Assembly: GCF_020144925.1 (NCBI RefSeq) | Contig: NZ_NSLC01000007.1 | Location: forward strand, 1 to 64,000 | From: Afifella sp. IM 167 | GTDB lineage: Bacteria > Pseudomonadota > Alphaproteobacteria > Rhizobiales > Afifellaceae | Direction: 5' to 3' | Length of the DNA stretch: 64,000 nucleotides | Shown: positions 26,266 to 35,484 of the stretch, piece after piece | How the letters are laid out: each line of letters begins with the position of its first letter | How positions within the stretch are numbered: the stretch's first letter is position 1 | Translations under genes and position numbers: made by a program | The notes under the pieces: generated by a model | Told to the model about the DNA's origin: nothing | The model's input: only the letters and a program-made list of their open reading frames with translations | Database searches by the model: none

Positions 26266-27680
26266 GCGCGGCGCCTCCGGACAGGAATGAAGGGCCGCTC
26301 GGCGGCAAGCGCCTCGCCGAGCCTCAGGAGAAGCCGGTCGGAGCCGATCGGCCCGACGAGCTGGACGGGGAGCGGCAGGCCCGCCTCGTCCTCGCCGAAA
26401 GGCACGGTCAGCGCCGGCGTGCCGGCTGCGTTGGCGAGGCTTGCATAGGGAGCGAAGGCGGCCATGCCGCGCCAATGGCCGTCGACGTCGTCGTGGTCGG
26501 TCGGCAGGAAGCCGAGTTTCGGCGGCGCCTCGGAAAGCATCGGCGTCAGAAGGACGTCGACCTCGTCGAAGAGGCGCCAGAGGGCATGGGAAACCATGAC
26601 GGATTCCTGCCCGGCATCGTAGAGGTCCGTCGCCGACATCGCCCTGCCGCGCGCCGCCACGGCGGCAGAGAGCGGCTCGACTTCCTCGTTGCGGATGCCG
26701 AGATCGCGAAAGAGGCAGGCAAGGTTTGCCGAGATGACCCGGTCGAAGACGCGCCCGCTCGCCGCAATCTCCGCCGAGAGCCGATCCGGCGAAAGCTCCT
26801 CGACGAGATGGCCGGCCGCCTCGAAATGGCGGGCGGCGTCCGCGACGGCGGCGGCGCGCTCCGGCGCGATGGAAAAGCCTTCGGCGCCCGTGAGCACACC
26901 GACCTTGAGCGAGGAGGCCAGGCGATCGCGGTCGAGATCGGGATCGGGGAAAGGCCCCCTCGCCCGGCCGCTGACGGCGCTCAGGACGGCTGCGACGTCC
27001 CGGACGGACCGGGCGACGACGAGGCCGGCGGCGATGCCGAAAAGGTGGTTGGCGAAGGCCGGGCCGCCGGGCACGGCGCCGCGCGAGGGCTTGAGGCCGA
27101 CGAGACCGCAGCAGGCGGCCGGAACACGGATCGAGCCTCCGCCATCGGTTGCGTGCGCGACCGGCACGATGCCGGCCGCCACCGCGGCCGCGGCACCACC
27201 GGAAGAGCCGCCTGTCGTGCGCTCCGGGTCCAGGGGATTGCGGGCGCGCGGGCCGATGGCCGGCTCGCAGGCGAGCGAAAGCCCGAATTCCGGCACCGTC
27301 GTCCGCCCGAACGGCACGAAGCCCGCCTCTCGGGTACGGGCGGCATGGTAGCTGTCGGCGTCCTTGCGGCGGACCTCGAGTGCGGCCGAGCCCGCATCGA
27401 CCGGAATGCCGGCAAAGGGACCGCCGAGATCCTTGACGAGGAAGGGCACGCCCGCGAAAGGCGCACCGGCAAGGCTTTCGGGATCCTCCGCGCGCATCGC
27501 GTCGAGAAGGGCCGCGCGGTGGCGTCCGAGCTCCGGCGCGAGAAGACTGATGGCGCCGAGATCGGCCTCGCGATCGGCCGCTGCAAGCGCCTCCTCCAGC
27601 GCTTCCACGGCCGAAAGACGGCCAGTGCGGATCTCGGCGGCGAGCGCGGTCGCATCGTGCGGAATGTCGTCTCTCGCCAT
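26262..27680 (-). CDS. Amidase signature-family hydrolase
   Basis: This 472-residue protein has the Ser-cisSer-Lys triad landmarks: Lys in PFLVKDLGGP, and the serines of TTGGSSGGAAAAVAAG and DGGGSIRVPAA. The exact substrate is not readable; family members cleave amides, carbamates and ureido acids. It sits between the BmpA receptor and the ATPase of one importer, so it probably acts on what that importer brings in, such as a base-degradation product or an amide. Confidence 0.87.
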   Translation of the reverse strand: MARDDIPHDATALAAEIRTGRLSAVEALEEALAAADREADLGAISLLAPELGRHRAALLDAMRAEDPESLAGAPFAGVPFLVKDLGGPFAGIPVDAGSAALEVRRKDADSYHAARTREAGFVPFGRTTVPEFGLSLACEPAIGPRARNPLDPERTTGGSSGGAAAAVAAGIVPVAHATDGGGSIRVPAACCGLVGLKPSRGAVPGGPAFANHLFGIAAGLVVARSVRDVAAVLSAVSGRARGPFPDPDLDRDRLASSLKVGVLTGAEGFSIAPERAAAVADAARHFEAAGHLVEELSPDRLSAEIAASGRVFDRVISANLACLFRDLGIRNEEVEPLSAAVAARGRAMSATDLYDAGQESVMVSHALWRLFDEVDVLLTPMLSEAPPKLGFLPTDHDDVDGHWRGMAAFAPYASLANAAGTPALTVPFGEDEAGLPLPVQLVGPIGSDRLLLRLGEALAAERPFIPVRRRRA

Positions 27681-27795
27681 CGCGGCCTTCGCGTCACCAC
27701 CGCCCCGGGCCCCGCCGGCGCGGCCAGAATTGAGGTAAGAAGCTCGCCGCGGGGGGGTGACCCGGCCGCGACGGCTTACGGTGCGAAGCGGGCGA

Positions 27796-28785
27796 TCACG
27801 TCGGCTCGGAAGTATCCACCGGCACTTCGAACTCGCCGGCCTTGATCGCGGCGCGGCGCTCTTCCATCGCCGGGATGGCATCTTCCGGCACCATCGACTT
27901 CTCGTAGACGATGTCGTTGCCGCCCTCCTTCATCAGCGAATAGGGCGTGTAGTCCTTGCCGGTCGGGTTGCCCGCGACGGTGTCGGCGATGGCCGCGTCG
28001 AGGATCGGGCGGAAGTACCACATGGCGTTGGCGAAGACGGTGTCGGGATAGCGCGGCGTGTAGTCGATCAGCGAGCCGACGGCCTTGATGCCCCGTTCCT
28101 TGGCGGCGTCGGCCGTGCCGATGCGCTCGCCGAAGAGGATGTCGGCGCCGGCATCGATCTGGGCAAGGCCTGCCTCGCGCGCCTTCGGCGGATCGAAGAA
28201 GGTCCCGATGAAGCCGATGAGGTGCTTGGCGTCCGGGCGCACGGCGTCGACGCCGGCGCGGAAGCCGTTGATCAGCATGTTGACTTCCGGGATCGGAATG
28301 GCGCCGACCGAGCCAAAGATGCCGCTTTCGCTCATCTTGCCGGCGAGCATGCCGGCAAGATAGGCCGCCTCGTGGTTCCAGGTGCCGAAGGTGCCGAAAT
28401 TGTCGCCGGCCGGACCGCCGGACGAGCCCATCAGGAAAGCCGTGTCGGGATAGTCGGCGGCGACCTGGCGCGCCTCGCTCTCCACCGCATAGGATTCGCC
28501 GACGATCAGCTTGTTGCCCTGCTCGGCGTATTCGCGCATGGCGCGGCCGTAATCGGTGCCGCTGACGCCCTCGGAGAAGACGTATTCGATCGCCCCGTCT
28601 GCCGCCGCCTCCTGCATCGCCTGATGCAGACGCGAATTCCAGGCGTTCTCGACCGGCGAGGCGTGGATGCCGGCGACCTTCAGCTTCTCCTGTCCGAAGG
28701 CGACCTTCGGCAGCATCAGGCCGAGGCCGAGCCCGGCGCTGCCCATCAGGAACCCGCGGCGCCCGATCGATGGAAATCTCGTCAT
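27796..28785 (-). CDS. BmpA/Med-family ABC substrate-binding protein with Tat-like signal
   Basis: This 329-residue receptor of the BMP/PnrA family has VAGIHASPVENAWN near the mature start and GERIGTADAAKERG. Most relatives are lipoproteins or Sec-exported. This one begins with SIGRRGFLMGSAG, a twin-arginine motif followed by a hydrophobic stretch ending at KVAFGQ, with no lipobox Cys. The ATG at 28785 has GGGGAAG just upstream; an ATG at 28797 is possible. It feeds the downstream ATPase and permeases and has its own promoter. Confidence 0.87.
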   Translation of the reverse strand: MTRFPSIGRRGFLMGSAGLGLGLMLPKVAFGQEKLKVAGIHASPVENAWNSRLHQAMQEAAADGAIEYVFSEGVSGTDYGRAMREYAEQGNKLIVGESYAVESEARQVAADYPDTAFLMGSSGGPAGDNFGTFGTWNHEAAYLAGMLAGKMSESGIFGSVGAIPIPEVNMLINGFRAGVDAVRPDAKHLIGFIGTFFDPPKAREAGLAQIDAGADILFGERIGTADAAKERGIKAVGSLIDYTPRYPDTVFANAMWYFRPILDAAIADTVAGNPTGKDYTPYSLMKEGGNDIVYEKSMVPEDAIPAMEERRAAIKAGEFEVPVDTSEPT

Positions 28786-28829
28786 ACGCTTCCCCATTAT
28801 CCCGCCCAACGGGCTCAAAACGACCCGCG

Positions 28830-28858
28830 ATTTGACGAGGTGCCCAAATCCTTGTCAA
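28830..28858 (-). promoter_or_regulatory. Sigma-70 promoter of the BmpA-type receptor operon
   Basis: On the minus strand a perfect TTGACA (28858-28853) is followed after exactly 17 bases by TCAAAT (28835-28830), four of six matches to the -10. Transcription would begin about 38 bases before the ATG. This separates the receptor operon from the upstream cytosine deaminase gene. Confidence 0.6.
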
Positions 28859-28882
28859 CCGCGGCCGATGCTTAACTTGTGA

Positions 28883-30184
28883 TCAATCCCCGCCTTCCCC
28901 GGCATGGGGCGCATAGGCCGCGGGATCGACCGTTGCCGTGCGCCCGTCCAGGTCGAGCCGGCTCAGGCGCGGCTCGGCGCGGGCTATCACCCTGCCACGC
29001 CGGATGACGGCGAGGCGCGTCGCCTTGAGGCGGATCGCCTCGATCGGATCTTCCGCCTGCAAAAGAACGAGATCGGCGTTGCTGCCGACGGCGAGCCCGT
29101 AGCCTTCCAGGCCCATGGCGCGGGCGGAATTGACGGTGATGGCGTCGAATGAGGCGCGCATCGCCTGCCTGGAGGTCATCTGGGCGGCATGGATCGCCAT
29201 ATGGGCGACTTCCAGCATGTCGCCGGAGCCGAGCGAGTACCAGGGATCCATGACGCAGTCGTGCCCGTAGGCGACATTGATGCCGGCGGCCATCAGCTCC
29301 GGCACCCGGGTCATGCCGCGGCGCCTGGGATAGGTGTCGTGGCGACCCTGCAGCGTGATGTTGATGAGCGGGTTCGGGATCACATGGAGCTCCGCCTCCG
29401 CCATCAGCGGGATGAGCTTGGAGACGTAGTAATTGTCCATGGAGTGCATGGAAGTGAGATGCGAGCCGGCGACCCTTCCCTGAAGGCCGTGGCGAACCGT
29501 CTCGGCGGCGAGCGTCTCCACATGCCGCGACATCGGATCGTCCGTCTCGTCGCAATGCATGTCGACCCTGAGGCCGCGCTCGGCGGCGATACGGCAGAGG
29601 GCCTTCACCGAGGCCGCCCCCTCTTCCATCGTCCGCTCGAAATGGGGAATGCCGCCGACGATATCGACGCCCATGTCGAGCGCCCGCTCCAGCGCGGCGG
29701 CCGCGCCCGGGGCACGGAAATAGCCATCCTGCGGGAAGGCGACGAGTTGCAGGTCGATGAAGGGCGCGATCTTCTCGCGCACCTCCAGAAGCGCCTCGAC
29801 GGTGACGAGGCGCGGCTCGCTGACATCGACATGGCTGCGGATGGCAAGAAGGCCCTGCGCGATGGCGAGGTCGCAGTAGCGGAGCGCCCGCTCCACCAAC
29901 GCCTCGCGGGTGAGCATCGGCTTCAGTTCGCCCCAGAGCGCGATGCCTTCCAGGAGCGTGCCGGAGCGGTTCATGCGCGGCAGGCCGAGGGAGAGCGTCG
30001 CATCCATATGGAAATGCGGATCGACGAAGGGCGTGGAAACCAGCCGGTTCGCCGCGTCGATGCGCTCGCGCGCCTCGGCGGTGATGCCCGGCTCGATGGC
30101 GGCGATCCTGCCGTCCTTCACCGCGATGTCGACACCGCGCCGCCCGTCCGGAAGGTTGGCGCTCGTGAGGATGAGATCGAACAT
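28883..30184 (-). CDS. codA: Cytosine deaminase-family amidohydrolase (CodA-like)
   Basis: This 433-residue amidohydrolase keeps the CodA metal and catalytic residues: His57-x-His59, His210, Glu213 (HCDETDD), His242 and Asp309 (GHDCVMDPW), plus the substrate-side FPQ motif at 150-152. It should deaminate cytosine to uracil or a related base. At the residue after the catalytic Asp, E. coli CodA has Asp314 while this protein has Cys310. Changes there alter base preference in the E. coli enzyme, so isocytosine, creatinine-like or modified bases are possible. It lies between two ABC importers. Confidence 0.85.
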   Translation of the reverse strand: MFDLILTSANLPDGRRGVDIAVKDGRIAAIEPGITAEARERIDAANRLVSTPFVDPHFHMDATLSLGLPRMNRSGTLLEGIALWGELKPMLTREALVERALRYCDLAIAQGLLAIRSHVDVSEPRLVTVEALLEVREKIAPFIDLQLVAFPQDGYFRAPGAAAALERALDMGVDIVGGIPHFERTMEEGAASVKALCRIAAERGLRVDMHCDETDDPMSRHVETLAAETVRHGLQGRVAGSHLTSMHSMDNYYVSKLIPLMAEAELHVIPNPLINITLQGRHDTYPRRRGMTRVPELMAAGINVAYGHDCVMDPWYSLGSGDMLEVAHMAIHAAQMTSRQAMRASFDAITVNSARAMGLEGYGLAVGSNADLVLLQAEDPIEAIRLKATRLAVIRRGRVIARAEPRLSRLDLDGRTATVDPAAYAPHAGEGGD

Positions 30185-30222
30185 GTTCTCTCCGGATGAA
30201 TGGCGGTGACGGAGCCGGCGGC

Positions 30223-30981
30223 TCAGTCGGGATCGTCCTCGTCCGTGCCGCCCTCGACGATGAGCTCGGACAGCTTTTCCGGCGTCAGACCCGCGGTGGA
30301 GCGGGAGATCTGCGTGCGGCCGTTCCTGAGGATGGTGACGCGGTCGGCGACGGCGGTGACGTCGTGCATGGAGTGGCTGATCAAGATGACGGTGACGCCG
30401 TTCTCCTTCAGCCGGCGGATGAGCTTGATGACCTCCTCGGTCTCACGCACGCCGAGCGCGGCGGTCGGCTCGTCCATGATGATGATCTCCGCCTTCCAGC
30501 GGAGCGCGCGGCAGATCGCGACCGCCTGGCGCTGGCCACCGGAGAGGTTCTCCACGCGGGCCTTCATGTCGCGCATGACGGAATTGAGCGAGACGAGGAA
30601 CTCCTGCGACTTTGCGATCATCGCGGAACGGTCGAGGACCGGGATGCCGAGGAGGTGCTTTTGCAGCTCCGAGCCCATGAAGATGTTCTGGTAGATCATC
30701 ATACCGGGCGCGAGGCCGAGATCCTGGTGGATCGTGGCGATGCCGGCGGCGAGCGCTGCATGCGGATTGGAAAGCCGCACCTTCTCGCCGCGCACGGCGA
30801 TTTCCCCGCCATCGGGATTTTCCACGCCCGAAACGAGCTTGATGAGGGTCGACTTTCCCGCGCCGTTATCGCCGCAGAGGGCGTGCACCTCGCCCTCCTC
30901 CACGACGAGGTCGGCGCCGCGCAGCGCCTTCACCGCGCCGTAGGATTTCTTCGCGCCGTGGACCGACAGGATCTCGGTCAT
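30223..30981 (-). CDS. Sugar ABC transporter ATP-binding protein (single domain)
   Basis: This 252-residue ATPase has Walker A GDNGAGKST, signature LSGGQRQA and Walker B IIIMDEPTAALG. Family VYKDLG-type sugar importers often use a 500-residue two-domain RbsA. This one has a single cassette, like the FrcA-type ATPases, and would work as a homodimer. It belongs with the receptor and permease upstream. Confidence 0.88.
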   Translation of the reverse strand: MTEILSVHGAKKSYGAVKALRGADLVVEEGEVHALCGDNGAGKSTLIKLVSGVENPDGGEIAVRGEKVRLSNPHAALAAGIATIHQDLGLAPGMMIYQNIFMGSELQKHLLGIPVLDRSAMIAKSQEFLVSLNSVMRDMKARVENLSGGQRQAVAICRALRWKAEIIIMDEPTAALGVRETEEVIKLIRRLKENGVTVILISHSMHDVTAVADRVTILRNGRTQISRSTAGLTPEKLSELIVEGGTDEDDPD

Positions 30982-31039
30982 CTTCTCTCTTTCATGGCTG
31001 GAGCCGGGCCGCTCACCTCACCCTCGGCCTGCGGCCGGG

Positions 31040-31064
31040 CCCTCCCCCTCGAGGAGAGGGAGGG
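31040..31064 (-). terminator. Imperfect palindrome between receptor and ATPase genes
   Basis: CCCTCCCCCTC and GGAGAGGGAGGG form an imperfect hairpin in the 118-base gap, with a second small GC dyad just before it. There is no T-tract. It may damp expression of the ATPase relative to the binding protein, or stabilise the upstream message. Confidence 0.35.
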
Positions 31065-31099
31065 AGATCGCTCAAGCGTCCGTGCCATCGGCCTTGCGC

Positions 31100-32047
31100 C
31101 TACTCCTTGATGAACGCGTCGACGTTCGACTGATCGACGAGGTCGGCGTTCATGTAGAGATAGGGGCCGGAGGTGATCGCCTCTTTCTTCTCGCCACCAT
31201 TGGCGATGCGGTCCATGGCGTCGACGGCCGCCTTGCCCATCGCCTCGAAGGGGATCGCGACACTCGCCATCAGCATGGAATCGGGCGACTTGATGCGCCG
31301 AAAAGTCTCCTGGCCGCCATCGACCGAGACGAGGACGACGTCGCCCTTCGACATGCCCTGCTCCTTGAGGAGGTCGTCGATGATGAAGGCCTGGCCGTCG
31401 AAGGACGCCCAGATGCCCTTGAAGTTGCCGGCGTTCTGCAGGAGGAGCGCGCTCATGCCGTTGCGCACGTCTTCCTGCCAGCTCTTGGTGCGGGCCATGG
31501 AATGGCTGCCGACTTCCTTCACCGCCTGGTTCTCGGAAAGAACGACGTCGAGCACCTTGCCGCGAATGCGGGTGCCGACGTTGGATTCGAAGCGCTGGGT
31601 GAGGATCGGACCCTCATAGCCGATCTGGCCGAGGAGATAGAGGGCGGCCTCGGCACCGACGGCGTATTCATTGACCTGAACGTCGAAAAGGGCGTGGGGG
31701 CTCGCGCCGCTCATCACGGTGATCAGCGGGATGCCGGCTTCCTTGACGGCCGCCATCTGGGCGTCGAACTCGACCGGCTTCGACATGGCGAGAACGATGC
31801 CGTCGACGCCACGCTGGACGAGGTTCTCGATCTGCTCGGCATGGGTCGGCAGGGTGCCGTTGGAATTGAGGACGGTGACGTCCCAGCCCTTCTCCTTCGC
31901 CGCCGCCTCGACCGCGTTGGCGACGCGGGCATGCGTTTCCGACGACATCTGGAAGGCGACGACGCCAAGCTCGAAGGCCTGGGCGGAGAAGGCCGTCGTC
32001 GCGGTGATCGCGGCGGCGGCGAGGAGCGTGAGCAGTTTCGACTTCAT
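31100..32047 (-). CDS. Sugar ABC transporter periplasmic binding protein (RbsB family)
   Basis: This 315-residue periplasmic-binding protein of the ribose/LacI-like fold has a Sec signal (MKSKLLTLLAAAAITATTAFSAQA). The opening FELGVVAFQMSSETHARVANAV and the VQRGVDGIVLAMSKP loop are typical. The ligand is unknown; an adjacent SDR and FGGY kinase suggest a sugar or polyol. The ATG at 32047 has GAAGGGGGAT upstream and was preferred over an in-frame start 15 codons earlier. Confidence 0.9.
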   Translation of the reverse strand: MKSKLLTLLAAAAITATTAFSAQAFELGVVAFQMSSETHARVANAVEAAAKEKGWDVTVLNSNGTLPTHAEQIENLVQRGVDGIVLAMSKPVEFDAQMAAVKEAGIPLITVMSGASPHALFDVQVNEYAVGAEAALYLLGQIGYEGPILTQRFESNVGTRIRGKVLDVVLSENQAVKEVGSHSMARTKSWQEDVRNGMSALLLQNAGNFKGIWASFDGQAFIIDDLLKEQGMSKGDVVLVSVDGGQETFRRIKSPDSMLMASVAIPFEAMGKAAVDAMDRIANGGEKKEAITSGPYLYMNADLVDQSNVDAFIKE

Positions 32048-32088
32048 GGGTATCCCCCTTCTTGCGAGGTCTTTGTTGTGGCGGCCTA

Positions 32089-33030
32089 TCATACAGAGAA
32101 CGCGGCCTTTTTCAGCACGCTGGCAGAGACGGAAACGGAGGCGATGACGATGACGCCGAGCATGATGTCCTGCAGGTAATAGGGCGCGCCGAAGAGGACG
32201 AGGCCGTTGCCGAGGACGGAGATGATGAGGGCGCCGACGAAGGTGCCGGCGACGTTCGGCCGGCCGGGCTCGAACATGGTCATGCCGAGGAGAACGGCGG
32301 CGATGCCGTTGAGGAGATAGTCGCCCGCCATCTGCGGCGCGGCGGAGGAAAGGTTGGCGACGAGCAGCACCGCCGCGATGCCGGCCGTGACGCCGGAGAG
32401 CGTCAGCCCGATCAGCTTCATGCGGCTGGTGGCGATGCCGGCGCGATGGGCCGCCTCCTGGGCCTCCCCCGTCGCCAGCATATGGACGCCGAGCTTCGTC
32501 TGCTTGGTGACGAACCAGGCGATGAAGACGACGCCGAGCATGAAGAAGATGAGGACCGGGACGCCGAAGAACTTGCCGCGGGCGAGCGACAGGAAGAGCG
32601 GATCCCAGCGGCCGACGAAGGCGACGCCGCCGGTGATCATGAAGGCGATGCCGTTGGCGATCGCCGCCGTGCCGAGCGTGGTGATGAGCGAGGGCACCTT
32701 GATCGCCGTCACAAGGATGCCGTTGGCAAGCCCGCCGGCCGAGGCGATGCCAAGCCCCGCCAGGGCGGCGAGCGGCCAGGCGGTGCCGCCGGCGATCAGC
32801 CCGCCGGTGACGACGGCGGCAAGACTGGCGAGATTGGCGAAGGAAAGGTCAAGCTCGGAGGTCAGGAGCGCGAAGGTGAAGCCCGTCGCCAGGATGGTGA
32901 GGAAGGTGGCGTGCTTCAGGATGTTGAGGATGTTGGCGCTGCTGGCGAAATTGCGCGCGAAGAAGAGGAAGAAGACGAGCACGGCAAGGCCGGCGAGCGC
33001 CGTGCCGTATTTCGCGACGAAGCCGCGCAT
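32089..33030 (-). CDS. Sugar ABC transporter permease (RbsC family)
   Basis: This 313-residue BPD_transp_2 permease has about nine hydrophobic segments and conserved stretches such as GFTFALLTSELDLSFANLASL, typical of ribose/xylose-type permeases. It overlaps the SDR stop by TGATG and is followed by the receptor gene. It forms the homodimeric channel of the importer. Confidence 0.9.
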   Translation of the reverse strand: MRGFVAKYGTALAGLAVLVFFLFFARNFASSANILNILKHATFLTILATGFTFALLTSELDLSFANLASLAAVVTGGLIAGGTAWPLAALAGLGIASAGGLANGILVTAIKVPSLITTLGTAAIANGIAFMITGGVAFVGRWDPLFLSLARGKFFGVPVLIFFMLGVVFIAWFVTKQTKLGVHMLATGEAQEAAHRAGIATSRMKLIGLTLSGVTAGIAAVLLVANLSSAAPQMAGDYLLNGIAAVLLGMTMFEPGRPNVAGTFVGALIISVLGNGLVLFGAPYYLQDIMLGVIVIASVSVSASVLKKAAFSV

Positions 33031-33812
33031 CAGCCTTCACTCATCATCTGGCCGATGGGCGGGATCAGCTCCAGCCCGCCCGTGACCGGAATGACGGCGC
33101 CGGTGACGAAGGCGGCGCGCGGCGACATCAGGAAGGCGGCGACCTCGGCGACATCCTCCGGCTCGCCGAGACGGCGGAGCGGGGTCCGCTTCGCGGCGGC
33201 GCGCTGCAGGCGGTCGAAATTCTCGCCGGGAAAGGCGCCGCGCACCATCTCGGTGGCGATGATGCCCGGGGCGATGGCGTTGGCGCGCACGCCGTCGGGG
33301 CCGAGCGCCTGGCAGATGTTGAAGACCATGGTGTTGATGCCGCCCTTGGCCGCTCCGTAGGCGGGGTTCGCCCCGCCCGACAGCCAGGCGATGGAGGAGA
33401 TGAAGACCATCGCCCCTCCCCTTTTGGCACGGCGCATCTCACGCCCGACGGCGCGGGCCATGCGATGGGCGGAGGAAAGGTTGATGTCGATCACCTTCTC
33501 CCAGCCCTCGTCCTCCTGGTCCGGAAAGGCAGCGACATGCGAGGTGCCGGCCGCGTGCACGAGGCCGTCGAGGCGGGAAAAGCGGGCGAGCGCCTCTTCG
33601 ACGATGCGCTCGGGCGCGGCGCGGTCGGAGAGGTCGGCGGCGAGATAGGCGTCGTCGGGCCCCAGGATCGGGCGCAGCGCGGCGCCATCGTCGAGACCGG
33701 TGGCGAGAATGCGCCAGCCGTCGCGCTTCAGGCAGGCCGCGGTGGCGCGGCCGATGCCGCCGGAGGCGCCGGTGATGATGGCGACCGGGGATGCGGCGGG
33801 GGCTTCGCTCAT
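33030..33812 (-). CDS. SDR-family NAD(P)-dependent oxidoreductase
   Basis: This 260-residue classical short-chain dehydrogenase has a cofactor motif TGASGGIGRAT, NAG-equivalent VHAAGTSH, catalytic Ser in ISSIAW, and YGAAK. In this operon it may oxidise or reduce the imported sugar or polyol before phosphorylation by the adjacent kinase. Substrate specificity cannot be read. It overlaps the permease start, showing co-expression. Confidence 0.88.
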   Translation of the reverse strand: MSEAPAASPVAIITGASGGIGRATAACLKRDGWRILATGLDDGAALRPILGPDDAYLAADLSDRAAPERIVEEALARFSRLDGLVHAAGTSHVAAFPDQEDEGWEKVIDINLSSAHRMARAVGREMRRAKRGGAMVFISSIAWLSGGANPAYGAAKGGINTMVFNICQALGPDGVRANAIAPGIIATEMVRGAFPGENFDRLQRAAAKRTPLRRLGEPEDVAEVAAFLMSPRAAFVTGAVIPVTGGLELIPPIGQMMSEG

Positions 33813-33969
33813 GGCCGGCCTTGCGCGCGGTTCGCGTGGCGAGTCTTACGGAGCATGATGAGTCGTTTCAGTCGATTAGAGTCGGAAGTTCGCGTGACGC
33901 GTGATGGGGCGGGTCCGTTCCGGCGCCAAGTGCGCATGGCTGCCGGCATCGCGCAAGTCCGCTTTGTAT

Positions 33970-33985
33970 GCAATCTCACGATTGC
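33970..33985 (-). terminator. Small hairpin at the kinase stop codon
   Basis: GCAATC-N4-GATTGC forms a 6-bp stem whose loop contains the TGA of the FGGY kinase. No T-tract follows. It is recorded as a possible processing or weak termination site ahead of the 163-base gap to the SDR gene; that gap holds no gene I can recognise. Confidence 0.25.
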
Positions 33986-35484
33986 GCGCGAGCGATCTCG
34001 GCGAGGCGGCGCGAGGCCGCGGCGAGGGCCGGCTGCGTGTCGCCGAAGAGGCGGAAGAGCGCGTCTGCCCGCTCGCGCCGCGCCGGGTCCGGTTCGTAGG
34101 TTCTCGCCGCGCCGAGAATGGCGGCGCTGCCGATATCCTCGGCGAGACCAAGGCCGAGGCGGGCGAGCGCCAGACAGCCGGACAGCCCCATCTCGCGCGC
34201 CCCCGGCACGAGGATCCTCCGGCCGATGATGTCGGCGCGGATGCGGTTCCAGACGGGGCTCTTCGCACCACCGCCGGCAAGACGGATTTCCTCGGCCGTC
34301 CTTCCCGCCGCCGCCTCGGCGCGCTCCAGCACCAGCCTGTTGAGAAGCGCCACCCCCTCCATGACGGCTCGGACGAGATCGCCGCCACCGTGGCCCGGAC
34401 CGAGGCCGAGGAAGGAGGCACGCAGATCCGGATCCCAGAAAGGCACCCGCTCGCCATAGAGAAAGGGGTGGAAGAGGAGCGGCTGCGGGTGCTCCGGTTC
34501 GGCCAGCAGCGCATCGAGGCGTTCCGAGAAGGGACGCGGCGAGAGATCGAGACGGTCGACGATCCAGGAAAGCACGCTGCTGCCGTTCTGGCCGGGACCG
34601 CCGAGATGCCAGAGCTCCTGCCAGGGAATGGTGATCAGGCCTTCCGCCTCGCCCGGCCGGTCGGTCAGGACGCCGAACACCTCGGAAGAACCGGAGATGC
34701 AATAGGCGCGGCCGGGCGCGAGCCCCCCAAGGCCGGCGACTGCCGTCCAGGTATCGTTGGAGCCGCAGAAGACGGCGGCGCCCGCAAGCTTGCCGAGCGC
34801 GCCGGGAAGGCCCTCCCGCACCGCGCCGAGGCGGGTGGAGGGACCGAGGATCTCGGGAAGCGGCGCGCGATCGATCCCCGCGACCTCCGCGAGGCTGGGG
34901 TTGCCCTCCCCCATCGCCTTGATCAGCCAGTGGAGCGAGATCGGGTCGGAGGCCGGCCGGCCGGTCAGCCGAAAATTCAGGAAATCCTTGGGTTCAAGGA
35001 CGAGGCGCGTGCGCGCCCAGATCTCGGGCTCGGCCTCCTTCAGCCAGAGAAGACGCGCCAGCGGGTGATAGGGGTTGAGGTCGCCGGCACGAGGATGGGA
35101 GGCAAGTTCGGGCCGCGCCTTCAGAGCCTTCAACGTGGAGGCGGCGCGCGAATCGCGAAAGCCGATGGCCGGCCGCAGGACTTCGCCGCCTTCGCCCAGA
35201 AGAACCTGCGTGCGGGTGAAGCCGCAGACCGCCACGGCGGCGACCTTGTCCAGTGCCGCGCGCCCGGCGATCTCTTCCGCGGCCTCGGCAAAAGCCCGCC
35301 ACCAGAGCTCCGGATCCTGCTCGGAGCTTCCGCCCGCCTCGTCCTCCGCAAATGCGAGAGGGCGCGCAGCGGTGGCGAGCTCTTCGCCTTCCAGCGTGAA
35401 GAGCGAGGCCTTCAGCCCCGAGCCACCGAGATCGACCGCCAGGATGCGGGAACCGGGGGCAGGCTTTTCGGTGAGGGGTGGCAT
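33976..35484 (-). CDS. FGGY-family carbohydrate kinase (xylulokinase-like)
   Basis: This 502-residue FGGY kinase has the N-terminal phosphate-binding motif ILAVDLGGSGLKASLF and the C-terminal adenosine segment IRLAGGGAKSPVWNRIRADI. The substrate Asp is in the expected GSNDTWTAV region. Xylulose or another ketose is likely. The downstream SDR and ABC importer suggest a pentitol or hexitol pathway in which the SDR makes the ketose. A 163-base gap separates it from the SDR gene. Confidence 0.86.
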   Translation of the reverse strand: MPPLTEKPAPGSRILAVDLGGSGLKASLFTLEGEELATAARPLAFAEDEAGGSSEQDPELWWRAFAEAAEEIAGRAALDKVAAVAVCGFTRTQVLLGEGGEVLRPAIGFRDSRAASTLKALKARPELASHPRAGDLNPYHPLARLLWLKEAEPEIWARTRLVLEPKDFLNFRLTGRPASDPISLHWLIKAMGEGNPSLAEVAGIDRAPLPEILGPSTRLGAVREGLPGALGKLAGAAVFCGSNDTWTAVAGLGGLAPGRAYCISGSSEVFGVLTDRPGEAEGLITIPWQELWHLGGPGQNGSSVLSWIVDRLDLSPRPFSERLDALLAEPEHPQPLLFHPFLYGERVPFWDPDLRASFLGLGPGHGGGDLVRAVMEGVALLNRLVLERAEAAAGRTAEEIRLAGGGAKSPVWNRIRADIIGRRILVPGAREMGLSGCLALARLGLGLAEDIGSAAILGAARTYEPDPARRERADALFRLFGDTQPALAAASRRLAEIARAQS

